The notes under the pieces: generated by a model
What the model saw: the letters and a program-made list of their open reading frames with translations, nothing else
Told to the model about the DNA's origin: nothing
Databases searched by the model: none
Program-made: the position numbers and the translations under genes
In this document: positions 36,449 through 46,185 of the stretch, piece after piece
Numbering within the stretch: the stretch's first letter is position 1
How the letters are laid out: every line of letters starts with the position of its first letter
Origin: a marine gamma proteobacterium HTCC2148
GTDB lineage: Bacteria > Pseudomonadota > Gammaproteobacteria > Pseudomonadales > Halieaceae
Assembly: GCA_000156295.1 (NCBI GenBank)
Contig: DS999228.1
Span: 62,001-126,000, forward strand
Reading direction: 5' to 3'
Length of the DNA stretch: 64,000 nt

Positions 36449-37828
36449 GTGGCAGACGCGCCTTTCTCCAGCCTTCCCCTTCCCAAGGATCAGCTCGATA
36501 ACCTGATCAGTTTGGGCTATGCCAGCATGACAGGCATACAGGCGGCGAGCCTGCCGCTGGCGTTTAAAGGTAAAGACCTGATCGCGCAGGCGAAAACCGG
36601 CAGCGGTAAAACTGCGGCTTTCAGCCTGCCTTTGCTGGACAAGCTAAATCCCAGAGATTTTGGCACCCAGGCACTGGTGCTGTGCCCCACGAGAGAATTG
36701 GCAACCCAGGTTTCGGGAGAAATTCGACGCCTTGCCCGTTATCGTCAGAATATCAAGGTCGTCACCCTGTGTGGTGGTCAATCTATTGGCCCACAAATTG
36801 GCTCACTGGAACACGGTGCTCACATCGTGGTGGGAACTCCCGGACGGATAAGCGACCATTTACGTAAAAAGACCCTCAATCTGACCCGGGTCGACACGCT
36901 GGTACTGGACGAGGCCGACCGAATGCTGGAAATGGGATTTGTAGAAGACATCAGTTCGATCATTGAGCAAACTCCCGCCGCAAGACAAACCCTGCTGTTT
37001 TCCGCAACCTATCCGGACGATATAGAAGCCCTGAGTGCTCGCTTTCAGAAACAGCCCGAGCGAATTAGCGTCGAGACTATGCACAACGACCAGCAGATCG
37101 ACCAGCAGTTCTTCGTATGTCAAAAATCGGCACGACTCGATGGCCTGGTCACCCTGTTGAATCACTTTGCTCCGCAAACGGCAGTCGTGTTTTGTAACAC
37201 CAAGCAGTTGGTACGTGACGTTACTGCACACCTTGATGAGAGCGGCATACGAGCGCTCGCGCTGCACGGTGACATGGAACAGCGCGATCGAGACCAGGTG
37301 CTGATCCAATTTCGTCAACAAAGCTGCAGCGTGCTTGTGGCTACGGATGTTGCCGCAAGAGGCCTGGACATTGATGACCTGCCGGTAGTCGTCAACTTTG
37401 AGCTTCCGCGAGAAACAGAGGTTTACGTGCACCGGGTCGGCCGCACCGGTCGGGCAGGCAAAGCAGGACTTGCGCTTTCACTGTTTGCCGACTCAGAACA
37501 ATATAAACTGGAGAAAATCAGACAGCTACTTCAGCAAGAGCCAGAAACCAAACCCATTGACAGCATTTCTGTAAGGGGCGAGAGAATGCCCCCTCCCCCC
37601 TACGCCACTTTGTGTATCGCTGGCGGGCGAAAGCATAAAGTCAGGCCCGGTGATATCCTTGGTGCACTGACGGGCGAAGCCGGTATCGCAGGCTCGACCG
37701 TCGGCAAAATCAACGTCATGGACTTTGCCGCCTACGTTGCCGTAGAAACGTCGGTAGCTGACAAAGCACTGGGACGCCTACTCAACGGCAAGATAAAAGG
37801 CCGAAAATTCAAAGTGCGCAGGCTTTAA
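36449..37828 (+). CDS. dbpA: ATP-dependent RNA helicase DbpA
   Basis: This 459-residue DEAD-box helicase is the one that acts on 23S rRNA hairpin 92 during large-subunit assembly. The motifs are all present: Q-motif region MTGIQAASLPLAFKGKDLI, AKTGSGKT, PTRELA, VGTPGR, LDEADRML, SATYPDD and HRVGRTGRAG. The C-terminal 75 residues form the DbpA RNA-binding domain (LCIAGGRKHKVRPGDILGAL and GRKFKVRRL at the end), which distinguishes DbpA from other DEAD-box proteins. The start is GTG at 36449. Confidence 0.95.
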   Translation: MADAPFSSLPLPKDQLDNLISLGYASMTGIQAASLPLAFKGKDLIAQAKTGSGKTAAFSLPLLDKLNPRDFGTQALVLCPTRELATQVSGEIRRLARYRQNIKVVTLCGGQSIGPQIGSLEHGAHIVVGTPGRISDHLRKKTLNLTRVDTLVLDEADRMLEMGFVEDISSIIEQTPAARQTLLFSATYPDDIEALSARFQKQPERISVETMHNDQQIDQQFFVCQKSARLDGLVTLLNHFAPQTAVVFCNTKQLVRDVTAHLDESGIRALALHGDMEQRDRDQVLIQFRQQSCSVLVATDVAARGLDIDDLPVVVNFELPRETEVYVHRVGRTGRAGKAGLALSLFADSEQYKLEKIRQLLQQEPETKPIDSISVRGERMPPPPYATLCIAGGRKHKVRPGDILGALTGEAGIAGSTVGKINVMDFAAYVAVETSVADKALGRLLNGKIKGRKFKVRRL

Positions 37829-37833
37829 TACTT

Positions 37834-38694
37834 GTGAAGACTCCTAAACGCCTTAGACCGCTGGTCGAGGACGGCCTGATTGATGAAGTGATTTGCCCCC
37901 TGATGAGCGGCAAAGAAGCAGACGTTTTCGTGGTGCGTTGCGGCCGCGACACACGCTGTGCCAAGGTCTATAAAGATGCCATGAAGCGTAGCTTCAAAAA
38001 GGCCGCGCAGTACACCGAGGGTAGAAAAGTTCGCAACAGTCGTCGAGCCCGGGCGATGGAAAAGGGATCAAAATTCGGCAAGCAACAGCAGGAAGAAGTG
38101 TGGCAGAACGCCGAGGTAGACGCTTTATACCGGTTAGATCGCGCCGGCGTAAGAGTTCCACAGCCCTATGGTTGTGTCGACGGTGTTCTACTAATGGAAC
38201 TGATTACTGACGAAAACGGCGATGTCGCGCCTAGATTGAACGATGTCACTATGTCCGCAGAACAGGCACGGGAAGACCATTCGCAAATCATGCACGATGT
38301 TATGCGCATGCTATGTGCAGGCCTGATACATGGGGACTTATCCGAATTCAACGTACTGGTAGACGCCAACGGTCCGGTTATTATCGATCTACCGCAGGCA
38401 GTGTTCGCTGCAAACAACAATAACGCGCAATCCATGTTAGAACGCGATGTAAGCAACATGACTACCTATTACTCAATGTTTGCGCCGGACCTCAAGAGCA
38501 GCCGCTATGCACAGGAAATCTGGTCACTCTACGAAGCAGGCGACCTGCACCCCGAGCTGGAGCTGACCGGTCAGTTTGATGTCGACTATAACGACGCGGA
38601 TGTTGATGCCGTTATGCTGGAAATCAAGGCTGCGCTGGCAGAAGAAGAGGAACGGCTGGAGCGAATACGCGACGCGGACGAACCAGAGCTATAA
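37834..38694 (+). CDS. RIO-type serine protein kinase
   Basis: A 286-residue RIO1-like kinase. The nucleotide loop is SGKEADVFVVRC near residue 25, the catalytic loop is GLIHGDLSEFNVLVD near 165 (catalytic Asp in HGDLS), and the metal loop is VIIDLPQAV. A basic segment near 50-80 could bind RNA. The acidic coiled tail (EEEERLERIRDADEPEL) ends the protein. It starts at GTG 6 bp after dbpA, so the two are co-transcribed, which suggests a role in ribosome maturation or stress; this link is inferred from context. Confidence 0.9.
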   Translation: MKTPKRLRPLVEDGLIDEVICPLMSGKEADVFVVRCGRDTRCAKVYKDAMKRSFKKAAQYTEGRKVRNSRRARAMEKGSKFGKQQQEEVWQNAEVDALYRLDRAGVRVPQPYGCVDGVLLMELITDENGDVAPRLNDVTMSAEQAREDHSQIMHDVMRMLCAGLIHGDLSEFNVLVDANGPVIIDLPQAVFAANNNNAQSMLERDVSNMTTYYSMFAPDLKSSRYAQEIWSLYEAGDLHPELELTGQFDVDYNDADVDAVMLEIKAALAEEEERLERIRDADEPEL

Positions 38695-38725
38695 GTCTGT
38701 GTATACAGGCTTGTGAACGTCGCCT

Positions 38726-39322
38726 TTAACGCTCACTCCAAATCCCGGAAAACAAAACTTCCATCAATTGTTCGGCTTCTGCCCTGGCCATAGCCATGTC
38801 ATCAGCCGCCGCTATGGTTAAAGCCGCTTCGGCAAACGCACCCATCACTACAGCCTGCAGTAGTGTACTTCGAAACTGCTCTGCCACATTGCCCAACTCG
38901 CTCGAAGTCAACGTGCTGCGTACCGCCACGCTCACGGGGCTATTATTCCAACGCTCGCGCCCCAGAATATTCGGGCTGTCAATTAACACCACCTGGCGAA
39001 AACCCGGGTCGTCACACAAATCCAGATAGGCACGCCATTGAGCCAATCCTGTCGGCGATGCATTCGATTCAGCAACCGCTTGCATGGAGGCGATGATGCG
39101 CTGCTCCGCCACCTCATTAACCGCTGCGAAAAGCCCCTTTTTGTGGCCAAAATAGTGATAAATCGGCCGAATCGTCAGGCCGCAGTCAATCGCAATATCT
39201 TCCAGGGCGGTGTTTGCATAGCCATTTGCTGCAAACAGACGACAGGCGCTATCTAGCACCGCCTGGCGAGACTCCGCTCGGCGCTCGGCCTGGGTGCGTC
39301 TGTGATGCTTGGTATCACTCAT
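38726..39322 (-). CDS. TetR family transcriptional regulator
   Basis: A 198-residue TetR protein. The N-terminal helix-turn-helix (ACRLFAANGYANTALEDIAI, then YHYFGHKKGLFAAV) is followed by a variable helical ligand domain. It is divergent from an old-yellow-enzyme family gene, and a perfect 7+7 palindrome lies between them, so it very likely represses that gene and itself. The ligand is unknown. Confidence 0.93.
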   Translation of the reverse strand: MSDTKHHRRTQAERRAESRQAVLDSACRLFAANGYANTALEDIAIDCGLTIRPIYHYFGHKKGLFAAVNEVAEQRIIASMQAVAESNASPTGLAQWRAYLDLCDDPGFRQVVLIDSPNILGRERWNNSPVSVAVRSTLTSSELGNVAEQFRSTLLQAVVMGAFAEAALTIAAADDMAMARAEAEQLMEVLFSGIWSER

Positions 39323-39342
39323 TGAACCGACTCTGGATTGAC

Positions 39343-39363
39343 TTATGTAACCGTACTACATAA
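39343..39363. promoter_or_regulatory. Putative TetR operator
   Basis: TTATGTA and TACATAA are perfect inverted arms separated by 7 bases, 20 bp upstream of the TetR start and 38 bp upstream of the flavin oxidoreductase start. Size and place fit a TetR-family operator. Confidence 0.6.
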
Positions 39364-39401
39364 CCTGAAAAGCGTCACTGTATATGTTCCGAGACCAAGT
39401 C

Positions 39402-40616
39402 ATGAGCGAATATCTAGACAGAGTATTTTCCCCAGCCTCGCTGGGCAGGCTGGCGTTAAAAAATCGTATTATCAAAGCGGCTACCTATGAGGGAAAAACA
39501 CCCAACGGCGTGCCAGGCGACAACCTAAAAAACTTCCACAAAAAAATTGTGGCAGGCGGGGTTGCAATGACGACAATCGGTTACTGTACAACCGAAGCCG
39601 ATGGTCGAATCAATGACCAGATGATGTGGTTGCATGAGGGCATACGGCCGCAGCTAACCAACATGATCAGTGAGTTGAAGGAAATCGCCCCCGACGTAAA
39701 AGTGTCCGGTCAACTGACCCACTGCGGAAACTTTTCCAAAGTACGAAAGATGCAGCGTTTAAAGCGGCCCTTGGGGCCCTCACGAGCTTTCAACATGTTG
39801 GGCGCCCCCTCAGGCGTGCCTTTTGCGGGCGCAATGACGCTGCAAGACATCGACTACCTGATAAGCACGTATGTGGATGCCGCCAAATTTATGGCAAGCG
39901 TAGGATTCGATGCCGCTGAAATTCATTTTGGCCATGGCTATGGTCTTAGCCAATTTATCAGTCCCAGAACCAACAAGCGCACTGACGAATACGGCGGCAG
40001 TCTTAACAATAGAATGCGGCTACCACTGCAGGTGCTCGATGCAGTGAAAAACGCGGTGGGTGATAATTTCGCCATCACCGGCAAGATGAATATGACGGAC
40101 GGCGTTAGAGACGGTATCAAACTGCCTGAAGCGATCGAAATCGCATCGATGTTTGATAAGGGCGGCATTGATGCGCTGATATGTTCTGGCGGTACCAGCC
40201 CATTTAATCCAATGGTCTACTTCCGGGGCGAAAGCCTGGCAACTGGGCTGATAGAACAGCAAAAAAATCCGATCGCAAAACTGGGCTTGAAACTCACGGG
40301 TAGCAAAATGTTTCGCGATTACCCCTACTATGAAAACTACTTCCTGGAAGATGCCAAGCAAATTAGAGATCGAGTGAATTGCCAGATGATCTACATAGGT
40401 GGATGCACTGAGGCTGAAAGCATCGAGCAGGTCATGAGGGAAGGTTTCGATTTTGTGCAGCTGGGAAGACCGCTAATCAAGGACCCAGAATACGTCAATA
40501 ACTTAAGAACTCAGCGACTGAACTACAAAAATGGTTGTATTCACTGCAACCGCTGCGCAACACTGATTGAAGCACCAGGAGGCATTCACTGCCCCCTCAA
40601 TGTGCAGGGCCTGTAA
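39402..40616 (+). CDS. NADH:flavin oxidoreductase (old yellow enzyme family) with C-terminal Cys cluster
   Basis: A 404-residue FMN TIM-barrel protein. HFGHGYGLSQFISPRTNKRTDEYGG near residue 180 is the family active-site block with the catalytic His pair region, and FVQLGRPLIKDPE near 345 is the FMN phosphate loop. The C-terminus CIHCNRC...HC (C-x2-C-x2-C-x11-C) resembles the iron-sulfur motif of 2,4-dienoyl-CoA reductases, but the second half of those enzymes is missing. I use the ATG at 39402; 39384 is possible. It is probably controlled by the divergent TetR. The substrate is unknown. Confidence 0.88.
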   Translation: MSEYLDRVFSPASLGRLALKNRIIKAATYEGKTPNGVPGDNLKNFHKKIVAGGVAMTTIGYCTTEADGRINDQMMWLHEGIRPQLTNMISELKEIAPDVKVSGQLTHCGNFSKVRKMQRLKRPLGPSRAFNMLGAPSGVPFAGAMTLQDIDYLISTYVDAAKFMASVGFDAAEIHFGHGYGLSQFISPRTNKRTDEYGGSLNNRMRLPLQVLDAVKNAVGDNFAITGKMNMTDGVRDGIKLPEAIEIASMFDKGGIDALICSGGTSPFNPMVYFRGESLATGLIEQQKNPIAKLGLKLTGSKMFRDYPYYENYFLEDAKQIRDRVNCQMIYIGGCTEAESIEQVMREGFDFVQLGRPLIKDPEYVNNLRTQRLNYKNGCIHCNRCATLIEAPGGIHCPLNVQGL

Positions 40617-40752
40617 TGCTACCCGCGCTCAACGCAGTATTTGGACCCATTCGACGGGATTTACTCAAGCGCTGGTTCCCGGCCGGCATACAAAAGCTGC
40701 TTCGGCTGGCTGCATAGTCTATTCTTGATACAGTGAAGCTGAAGGCTCTGCT

Positions 40753-42981
40753 ATGGAACATAACAATCCACTATCGAGCTTAATTCTCGGGCTGGTGATT
40801 CTGGTTAGTGGCTGTAGTGGCGACTCACACCCTACCGGTAAAGTAGAAGGAAGCGCCCTTGCGCCGGCAGATTTACGCCTTCGCGATAGGGGCCGAAAAC
40901 CAGGCACCGAATTATTGCGTGCGCAAAGCGAAGACAAGCAAATACTGTTTGGTGACCTACACGTTCACAGCACCTACTCGGTAGACGCCTTCACGCTGGA
41001 ATTACCGATGATGGGCCAGCAAGGTATTCACACCGTAGCTGACGCCTGCGATTTCGCCCGTTACTGCGCAAAGCTGGACTTTTTCAGTTACAACGACCAC
41101 GCCGAGGGACTGACACCCAAGCATTGGCAGACAACGTTAGAGACTGTGCGCGCCTGTAATGCCAGTGCGGATACCGTTAATCCAGACCTGGTTGCATTTG
41201 CGGGCTGGGAATGGACTCAAATGTCCCCAGCCGCCAATGCTCATTTCGGCCATAAAAATGTTATCTTCCCCGGTACGGAAAATAACGAACTACCCGCCAG
41301 ACCTATTAGTGCGCGCTTAACACCGGATGACATTGGCGTGTTCGCGCTCTCACGCCGCAGCGGCTCCAGCAAGTACATAGACCCTCTCAACTGGAAGCCC
41401 TACGCTAACATTGTCAGATTGCTGGACGATATCGAGGCCGTACCCGGTTGCGATACTGAAACCAACACTCGCGATCTTCCAGCCAATTGCATGGAAAATG
41501 CCGCAACTCCAGATGTGCTCTACCGAAAATTGCACGAATGGGGCTTTGAGCACATGGTGATCCCCCATGGCAATACCTGGGGAGCATACACACCACCCAC
41601 GGCGACCTGGGACAAAGCGCTTGCAACCAAATACCATAATGATCGTCAACAACCGTTACTGGAGATTATGAGCGGTCACGGTAACAGTGAGGAATACAGA
41701 CCCTCCAACCAGGGCGTTGTCGCGGCAGACGGCAGCCTCGCTTGCCCCGCACCCAGTGAGGGCTATACCCCCTGCTGCTGGCAAGCAGGTGACATCATGC
41801 GCGCACGCTGCGGTGACCTGGACGACGCCCAGTGCAACGCGCGAGTCGAGCTCGCCCGGCAATACGCCGTAGAAGCAGGCAACCGTTATATTGGCGTTTT
41901 TCCCGACACTAGCGCAGCAGATTGGCAGCAATGTGGACAATGCACCGATTGCTTCAAACCAGCCTTCAATCAGGTGTTCAAGGGGAGCTCACAGTACGCC
42001 ATGGCCCTGAGCAATTTTGACGAGGTTGATGAGCGCGGCAAACCACTGCGATTCCGGTTTGGTTTTATAGGATCAACCGACGATCATACCTCTCGCCCCG
42101 GAACCGGCTACAAGCAGTACGAACGCCGTAAAATGACCATGGCTACCGGTGTGAGAAGTGACTTTTTTGGCAGTATGGTGTCGCGCCTAGCAGGCGAAAT
42201 GATAGACCCACAGATGCCACAACAAGTCATCGGTACGAATCCAATTCCTGACATGGAGCGCATGCAAAGTTTCTACTATCCCGGCGGGATCGTCGCGATT
42301 CACGCTGAAAGCCGAGAGCGAGAAGATGTTTGGAGCGCCTTAAAACGCAAGGAAGTTTACGGCACCTCAGGCCCGAGAATGCTGCTCTGGTTCGATGTGC
42401 TCAATGGCCCCAATGGCACGGCTCCGATGGGATCGGCTGTCGCTATGACTGAAAATCCACGCTTTGAAGTCCGTGCCCTGGGCGCGTGGAAGCAGCTGCC
42501 TGGCTGCCCTATCGATACTGACGCGCTCAGTGGCCAGCGGAAAAAATACTTGTGCGCTGGCGAATGTTTCAACCCTGCTGAAGAAAGAGAAACCATCGCT
42601 GCTATCGAAATCATCAGGATCAGGCCGCAAGCCTACCCAGGGGAACCCGTCGAGGCGCTCATTGAGGACCCCTGGAAGCGCTTTAATTGCCCCACTAATC
42701 CTGAGGGCTGCGTGGTGCAATTTGAAGACACAGAGCATAGAAGCAGCGGACGCGACAGCCTGTACTATGCGCGGGCCTTGCAACAGGCAACGCCAGCGAT
42801 CAATGGCGCTAATCTCAGAGCGAAATTAGACAAAAATGGGAATGCCATTGGTATAGAACCCTGCTACGGCGACTACCGCACGGACTTCTCGGATGACTGC
42901 CTCGCACCTGTTCAAGAGCGGGCCTGGTCCTCTCCTATTTTCGTAGACCAGCCAGACACCCTGCCCTCCGCCGATCCGTGA
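40753..42981 (+). CDS. DUF3604 lipoprotein, putative PHP-type metallohydrolase
   Basis: A 742-residue lipoprotein (lipobox VILVSGC, Cys21) consisting of a DUF3604 domain. Metal-ligand-like positions follow the PHP order: H70/H72 in [12 protein letters not shown]115/H116 in YNDHAEGL, H272 in [11 protein letters not shown], and D443/H445 in [11 protein letters not shown]. The sub-family block [16 protein letters not shown] follows near 530. The protein should act outside the inner membrane. Two more full-length relatives and a fragment occur in this window. The substrate is unknown. It precedes an amidohydrolase lipoprotein and a membrane protein on the same strand. Confidence 0.88.
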   Translation: MEHNNPLSSLILGLVILVSGCSGDSHPTGKVEGSALAPADLRLRDRGRKPGTELLRAQSEDKQILFGDLHVHSTYSVDAFTLELPMMGQQGIHTVADACDFARYCAKLDFFSYNDHAEGLTPKHWQTTLETVRACNASADTVNPDLVAFAGWEWTQMSPAANAHFGHKNVIFPGTENNELPARPISARLTPDDIGVFALSRRSGSSKYIDPLNWKPYANIVRLLDDIEAVPGCDTETNTRDLPANCMENAATPDVLYRKLHEWGFEHMVIPHGNTWGAYTPPTATWDKALATKYHNDRQQPLLEIMSGHGNSEEYRPSNQGVVAADGSLACPAPSEGYTPCCWQAGDIMRARCGDLDDAQCNARVELARQYAVEAGNRYIGVFPDTSAADWQQCGQCTDCFKPAFNQVFKGSSQYAMALSNFDEVDERGKPLRFRFGFIGSTDDHTSRPGTGYKQYERRKMTMATGVRSDFFGSMVSRLAGEMIDPQMPQQVIGTNPIPDMERMQSFYYPGGIVAIHAESREREDVWSALKRKEVYGTSGPRMLLWFDVLNGPNGTAPMGSAVAMTENPRFEVRALGAWKQLPGCPIDTDALSGQRKKYLCAGECFNPAEERETIAAIEIIRIRPQAYPGEPVEALIEDPWKRFNCPTNPEGCVVQFEDTEHRSSGRDSLYYARALQQATPAINGANLRAKLDKNGNAIGIEPCYGDYRTDFSDDCLAPVQERAWSSPIFVDQPDTLPSADP

Positions 42982-43087
42982 GGCCATTCGCGCCTAACTG
43001 CACCCATAAGCCGTGATAGCATGTTCGCTTTAGTCTAGAGTCAACCGCGACACTGTTGAACCTGGCGATGCTATTGGAGGTCGGGTA

Positions 43088-44812
43088 TTGAAAGCACAGA
43101 CACTCTTCGCGCTAATCGGGATTCTCTCCTTGGCGATACTCGGTGGCTGTGGCCGCGCAAATGACGACGGCATCACGGTCTTTACTCAAAGCACTATTAT
43201 CACCATGAACCCGGTCGCACCGATAGCCGAAGCGATTGCCATTCGCGGTGACACCATTGTCGCGGTGGGAGACCTGGCCTCTATAGAGAGCAAGCTCCGC
43301 GGAGAGGAAATGCACACCGATAACCGCTTTGCCGGCAAGGTGATAATACCGGGATTCATAGACCCCCACGTACACCCGTCGATAGCCGCGACTATTCTTC
43401 CTATGGAAATTGTTGCTGCGATGTCCTGGCCAACTGCCAATGGCTACTCCAAGCCGCTACGTAGCCCGGAGTCCTTCATGGGACGATTAAGGCAACTTGA
43501 TCAAACCCTGGCACCCGGAGATTGGCTAATGGCCTGGGGCTATCATCAGCCCTACCATGGCCCCCTGAATAAGGACTTGCTGGATCAAGTATCCAGAGAA
43601 CGTCCCATCATGGTCTGGCAGCGGTCGGTGCATGAAATGTTCTTCAACAGCAAAGCACTGGAAACGCTTGGACTCACCGAAGAGAACTTTGCGCTAGAGC
43701 CACAAAGCAGCTGGAAGGACGGGCATATCTGGGAGTCGGGCCTGTTTGCCCTAGCCCAGCCCATGATGAAAATCATCGCAGCGCCCTCTCGCTACTTGAA
43801 AGGTTTATCGCTAATGAGCGACTTAATTCATCGCGCTGGGGTAACCACGGTTGGTGAGCAGGGCTTTCCCCAAATTAGCACCCTACTTGAGTACTGGTCC
43901 CTAAGATGGGAACTCATCGACAAGCCCTACCGTTTCGCTCTGGTCCCCAATGCGATGTTCCTCAGCAATCAAAACGAATCCCTGGAAACTGTACTCGGTG
44001 CTGCAGAAGACCTGCTACACAAATCCAGCGACAGAATTCGGGTAGTGAAGCACATCAAATATTACGCCGACGGTGCGATATACAGCCAGCTTATGCAGAT
44101 GACAGAACCCTATCTGGACGGCCACCACGGCGAGTGGATGATTCCACCGAAGAAACAAAAGGCACTGTTAGAGACATTCTGGCGCGCTGGCTGGGATATT
44201 CATATTCACGTAAATGGTGACGCCGGACTGGACCAAGTCCTGGATCACGTCACCGCGCTCAGACAGGCGGTGCCCGGGCAAGATCCGAGAATAGTGCTGG
44301 AGCACTACGGGTATGCCCGAAGCGATCAACATGCCAGGGTGAAGGCGCTTAATATCGCAGTTTCAAACAATCCCTATTACTTATATGAGCTCGCGCCCAT
44401 TTATGCAGAGCACGGCCTCGGGCCAGGTAGAGCTGAAAATATATCACCCCTGGGAGGTTTGCATTCAGCGGGTGTCCCGGTGTCATTTCATTCTGATTTT
44501 ACTATGGCTCCATTGCAGCCCCTGACACTTGCCTGGGTAGCAGCCAATCGCATTGCCAGTGATAATAAGACATGGGGTAGCCATCAACGCATTCCGGTTG
44601 AAACGGCGATGGCGGCTATCACCATAGAAGCCGCAAAAAGCCTCGGGCTCGAAAATGAAATAGGTTCACTTGAACCAGGCAAAAAAGCTGATTTTACGAT
44701 ACTGGAGGAAAACCCCTACGAGATCCCCAGGGATAAACTCAGGGACATCACGATCTGGGGAACTGTTTTTGAGGGCACAATCAATCCAGTGGTAAAAGTG
44801 GCGACGGATTAG
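43088..44812 (+). CDS. Lipoprotein amidohydrolase (YtcJ-like, Amidohydro_3)
   Basis: A 574-residue protein starting at TTG 43088 after GGAGG (43077-43081); the lipobox is LAILGGC. Residues about 30-75 form the N-terminal sandwich, and the metal motif is GFIDPHVHPS near residue 95. Later blocks IHIHVNGDAGLDQVLDHV and SFHSDFTMAPLQPL match the YtcJ / exoenzyme-regulator-like amidohydrolase group. The C-terminal sandwich has GSLEPGKKADFTILEENP. Substrates of this group are mostly unknown amides or esters. Location after the DUF3604 gene suggests a shared pathway. Confidence 0.88.
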   Translation: MKAQTLFALIGILSLAILGGCGRANDDGITVFTQSTIITMNPVAPIAEAIAIRGDTIVAVGDLASIESKLRGEEMHTDNRFAGKVIIPGFIDPHVHPSIAATILPMEIVAAMSWPTANGYSKPLRSPESFMGRLRQLDQTLAPGDWLMAWGYHQPYHGPLNKDLLDQVSRERPIMVWQRSVHEMFFNSKALETLGLTEENFALEPQSSWKDGHIWESGLFALAQPMMKIIAAPSRYLKGLSLMSDLIHRAGVTTVGEQGFPQISTLLEYWSLRWELIDKPYRFALVPNAMFLSNQNESLETVLGAAEDLLHKSSDRIRVVKHIKYYADGAIYSQLMQMTEPYLDGHHGEWMIPPKKQKALLETFWRAGWDIHIHVNGDAGLDQVLDHVTALRQAVPGQDPRIVLEHYGYARSDQHARVKALNIAVSNNPYYLYELAPIYAEHGLGPGRAENISPLGGLHSAGVPVSFHSDFTMAPLQPLTLAWVAANRIASDNKTWGSHQRIPVETAMAAITIEAAKSLGLENEIGSLEPGKKADFTILEENPYEIPRDKLRDITIWGTVFEGTINPVVKVATD

Positions 44813-44835
44813 CGAATTATTGCAAGGAATAACAA

Positions 44836-45738
44836 GTGACGGTGATTGAGCACATATGGCCATGGCCCTGGTGGGGCGTGATGGTGGCAATTAATATTTG
44901 CAACCTTGCGATCTGTATCGCCTGCTTTAGAAACTCGCTACTCAGGCCCGATGGCAACAGCACTTATGTGCGCAACATGCGGATAATGGGACTGGTGTTT
45001 ACGCTGGTCGCCCTGTACCGCGCTGTTTTCGTGTCGCGTTACCTTTATCAGTACGCATGGTTCGACACTCTAGCCAACAGTTCACTGATTATTCGAATCT
45101 TCGCCTGGGGGGCCGAACTCTCGTTTGCCGGTTTAATCGCTTTTGCCATGCTGCGTTTTAACCGGGATATGGCTCGTCACGATGATTCTTATGCGCTCTC
45201 ACGCTACGAAAAATTGGCGCCGTACGGGCTTATTCTCTGTATTTTTGTTGCCCAGTTTTTTGCTACCGGAGGGCTGATCACAAAAAGTCGCCTGTTGTTT
45301 GCAATTGAAGAGAGCCTTTGGAGCGCTGGCTTCTTTACTATTCTGCCCCTGGCGATTATCCAATTCCGTAGGGCGTCAAAACAGGCACTACCCAGCTCCT
45401 ATATCATGCTGCGCCGCAGCAGCCAGGTTTTATTGTCCTGGTGTGTTATCTACTGTAGTTACGGCTTGGTCTACCATCTGCCCACAGAATACTGGGCTAC
45501 GGCACTAGAACAACTGCGTACGGGACAACCTCAGTTGAAGACTGATTTTTCGGCAATTAAAGACGCATTCAAAAGTGTTAACGTGACTCACCATTACCCG
45601 GACTGGGGCTTCGGTTTTGTGCTTTGGCACAGTGCCTATTTCAGCGTTTGCGTATGGCTTTCGATTTTTCTGATGCGCGCCCCCCGGTATCTCGGGGCAG
45701 AGCAACAGGAAGCACTTCCTAAGGGCCGCGCCCATTAG
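44836..45738 (+). CDS. Polytopic membrane protein of unknown function
   Basis: A 300-residue protein with about seven hydrophobic segments, starting at GTG 44836, 23 bp after the amidohydrolase stop. N-terminal WPWPWWGVMVAINICNLAIC and the internal YRAVFVSRYLYQYAWFDT are distinctive, and tryptophan/tyrosine content is high. No family was recognised. Tight spacing suggests it works with the preceding exported amidohydrolase and DUF3604 protein. Confidence 0.75.
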   Translation: MTVIEHIWPWPWWGVMVAINICNLAICIACFRNSLLRPDGNSTYVRNMRIMGLVFTLVALYRAVFVSRYLYQYAWFDTLANSSLIIRIFAWGAELSFAGLIAFAMLRFNRDMARHDDSYALSRYEKLAPYGLILCIFVAQFFATGGLITKSRLLFAIEESLWSAGFFTILPLAIIQFRRASKQALPSSYIMLRRSSQVLLSWCVIYCSYGLVYHLPTEYWATALEQLRTGQPQLKTDFSAIKDAFKSVNVTHHYPDWGFGFVLWHSAYFSVCVWLSIFLMRAPRYLGAEQQEALPKGRAH

Positions 45739-45882
45739 GATTTCAGAACCCCTTGCAACCGCTTTATTCCATGCTCGCCCACTCCCGGCACCAGGCGATG
45801 GCCTTAAGCTCTGAAAGGGCACGCTGGCTAAGTCGGGAATTGACTCAGCCCTGGCGCCCAAGCCCGAACTCCGACGAAAAAA

Positions 45883-46185
45883 TTACGGTGCGTACCAGAT
45901 TGCTGAGGTATAGGCACGTTCCTGTAACGAAATCGGCACGCCTGCAGGCAACTCGACACCGAATCTTGCAGCTTCATAGCTTGTCCAGCGTGGCGTAGGA
46001 ATCTCTAGTACGCGCGCGTAATAAACCGCAGGATTCTCCGGATCAAAATCGGGATCTTCCCAGACAGCAATCAGTTCTGAAGCGCCAATATTGCTAGTCC
46101 ATGTCGCAGTCTCGGCGTCGACGGTATTGCCTACTTGAGGAAGCTCGCCTTCAAGTCCAAGCAAGCGTTCATCAGACCAGGCCAC
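45883..46185 (-). pseudogene. Orphan C-terminal fragment of a DUF3604 protein
   Basis: A 100-codon frame matches only the last part of DUF3604 proteins: WEDPDFDPENPAVYYARVLE, then IPTPRWTSYEAARFGVELP and ISLQERAYTSAIWYAP. These align with the ends of the full-length proteins at 58771 and 60872 (WHDPDYDPAQGAFYYVRV; IRERAWTSPIW). A TGA lies two codons before the GTG at 46185, and no N-terminal 500-600 residues are found upstream, so it is a gene remnant. It lies on the opposite strand to the other copies. Confidence 0.8.
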
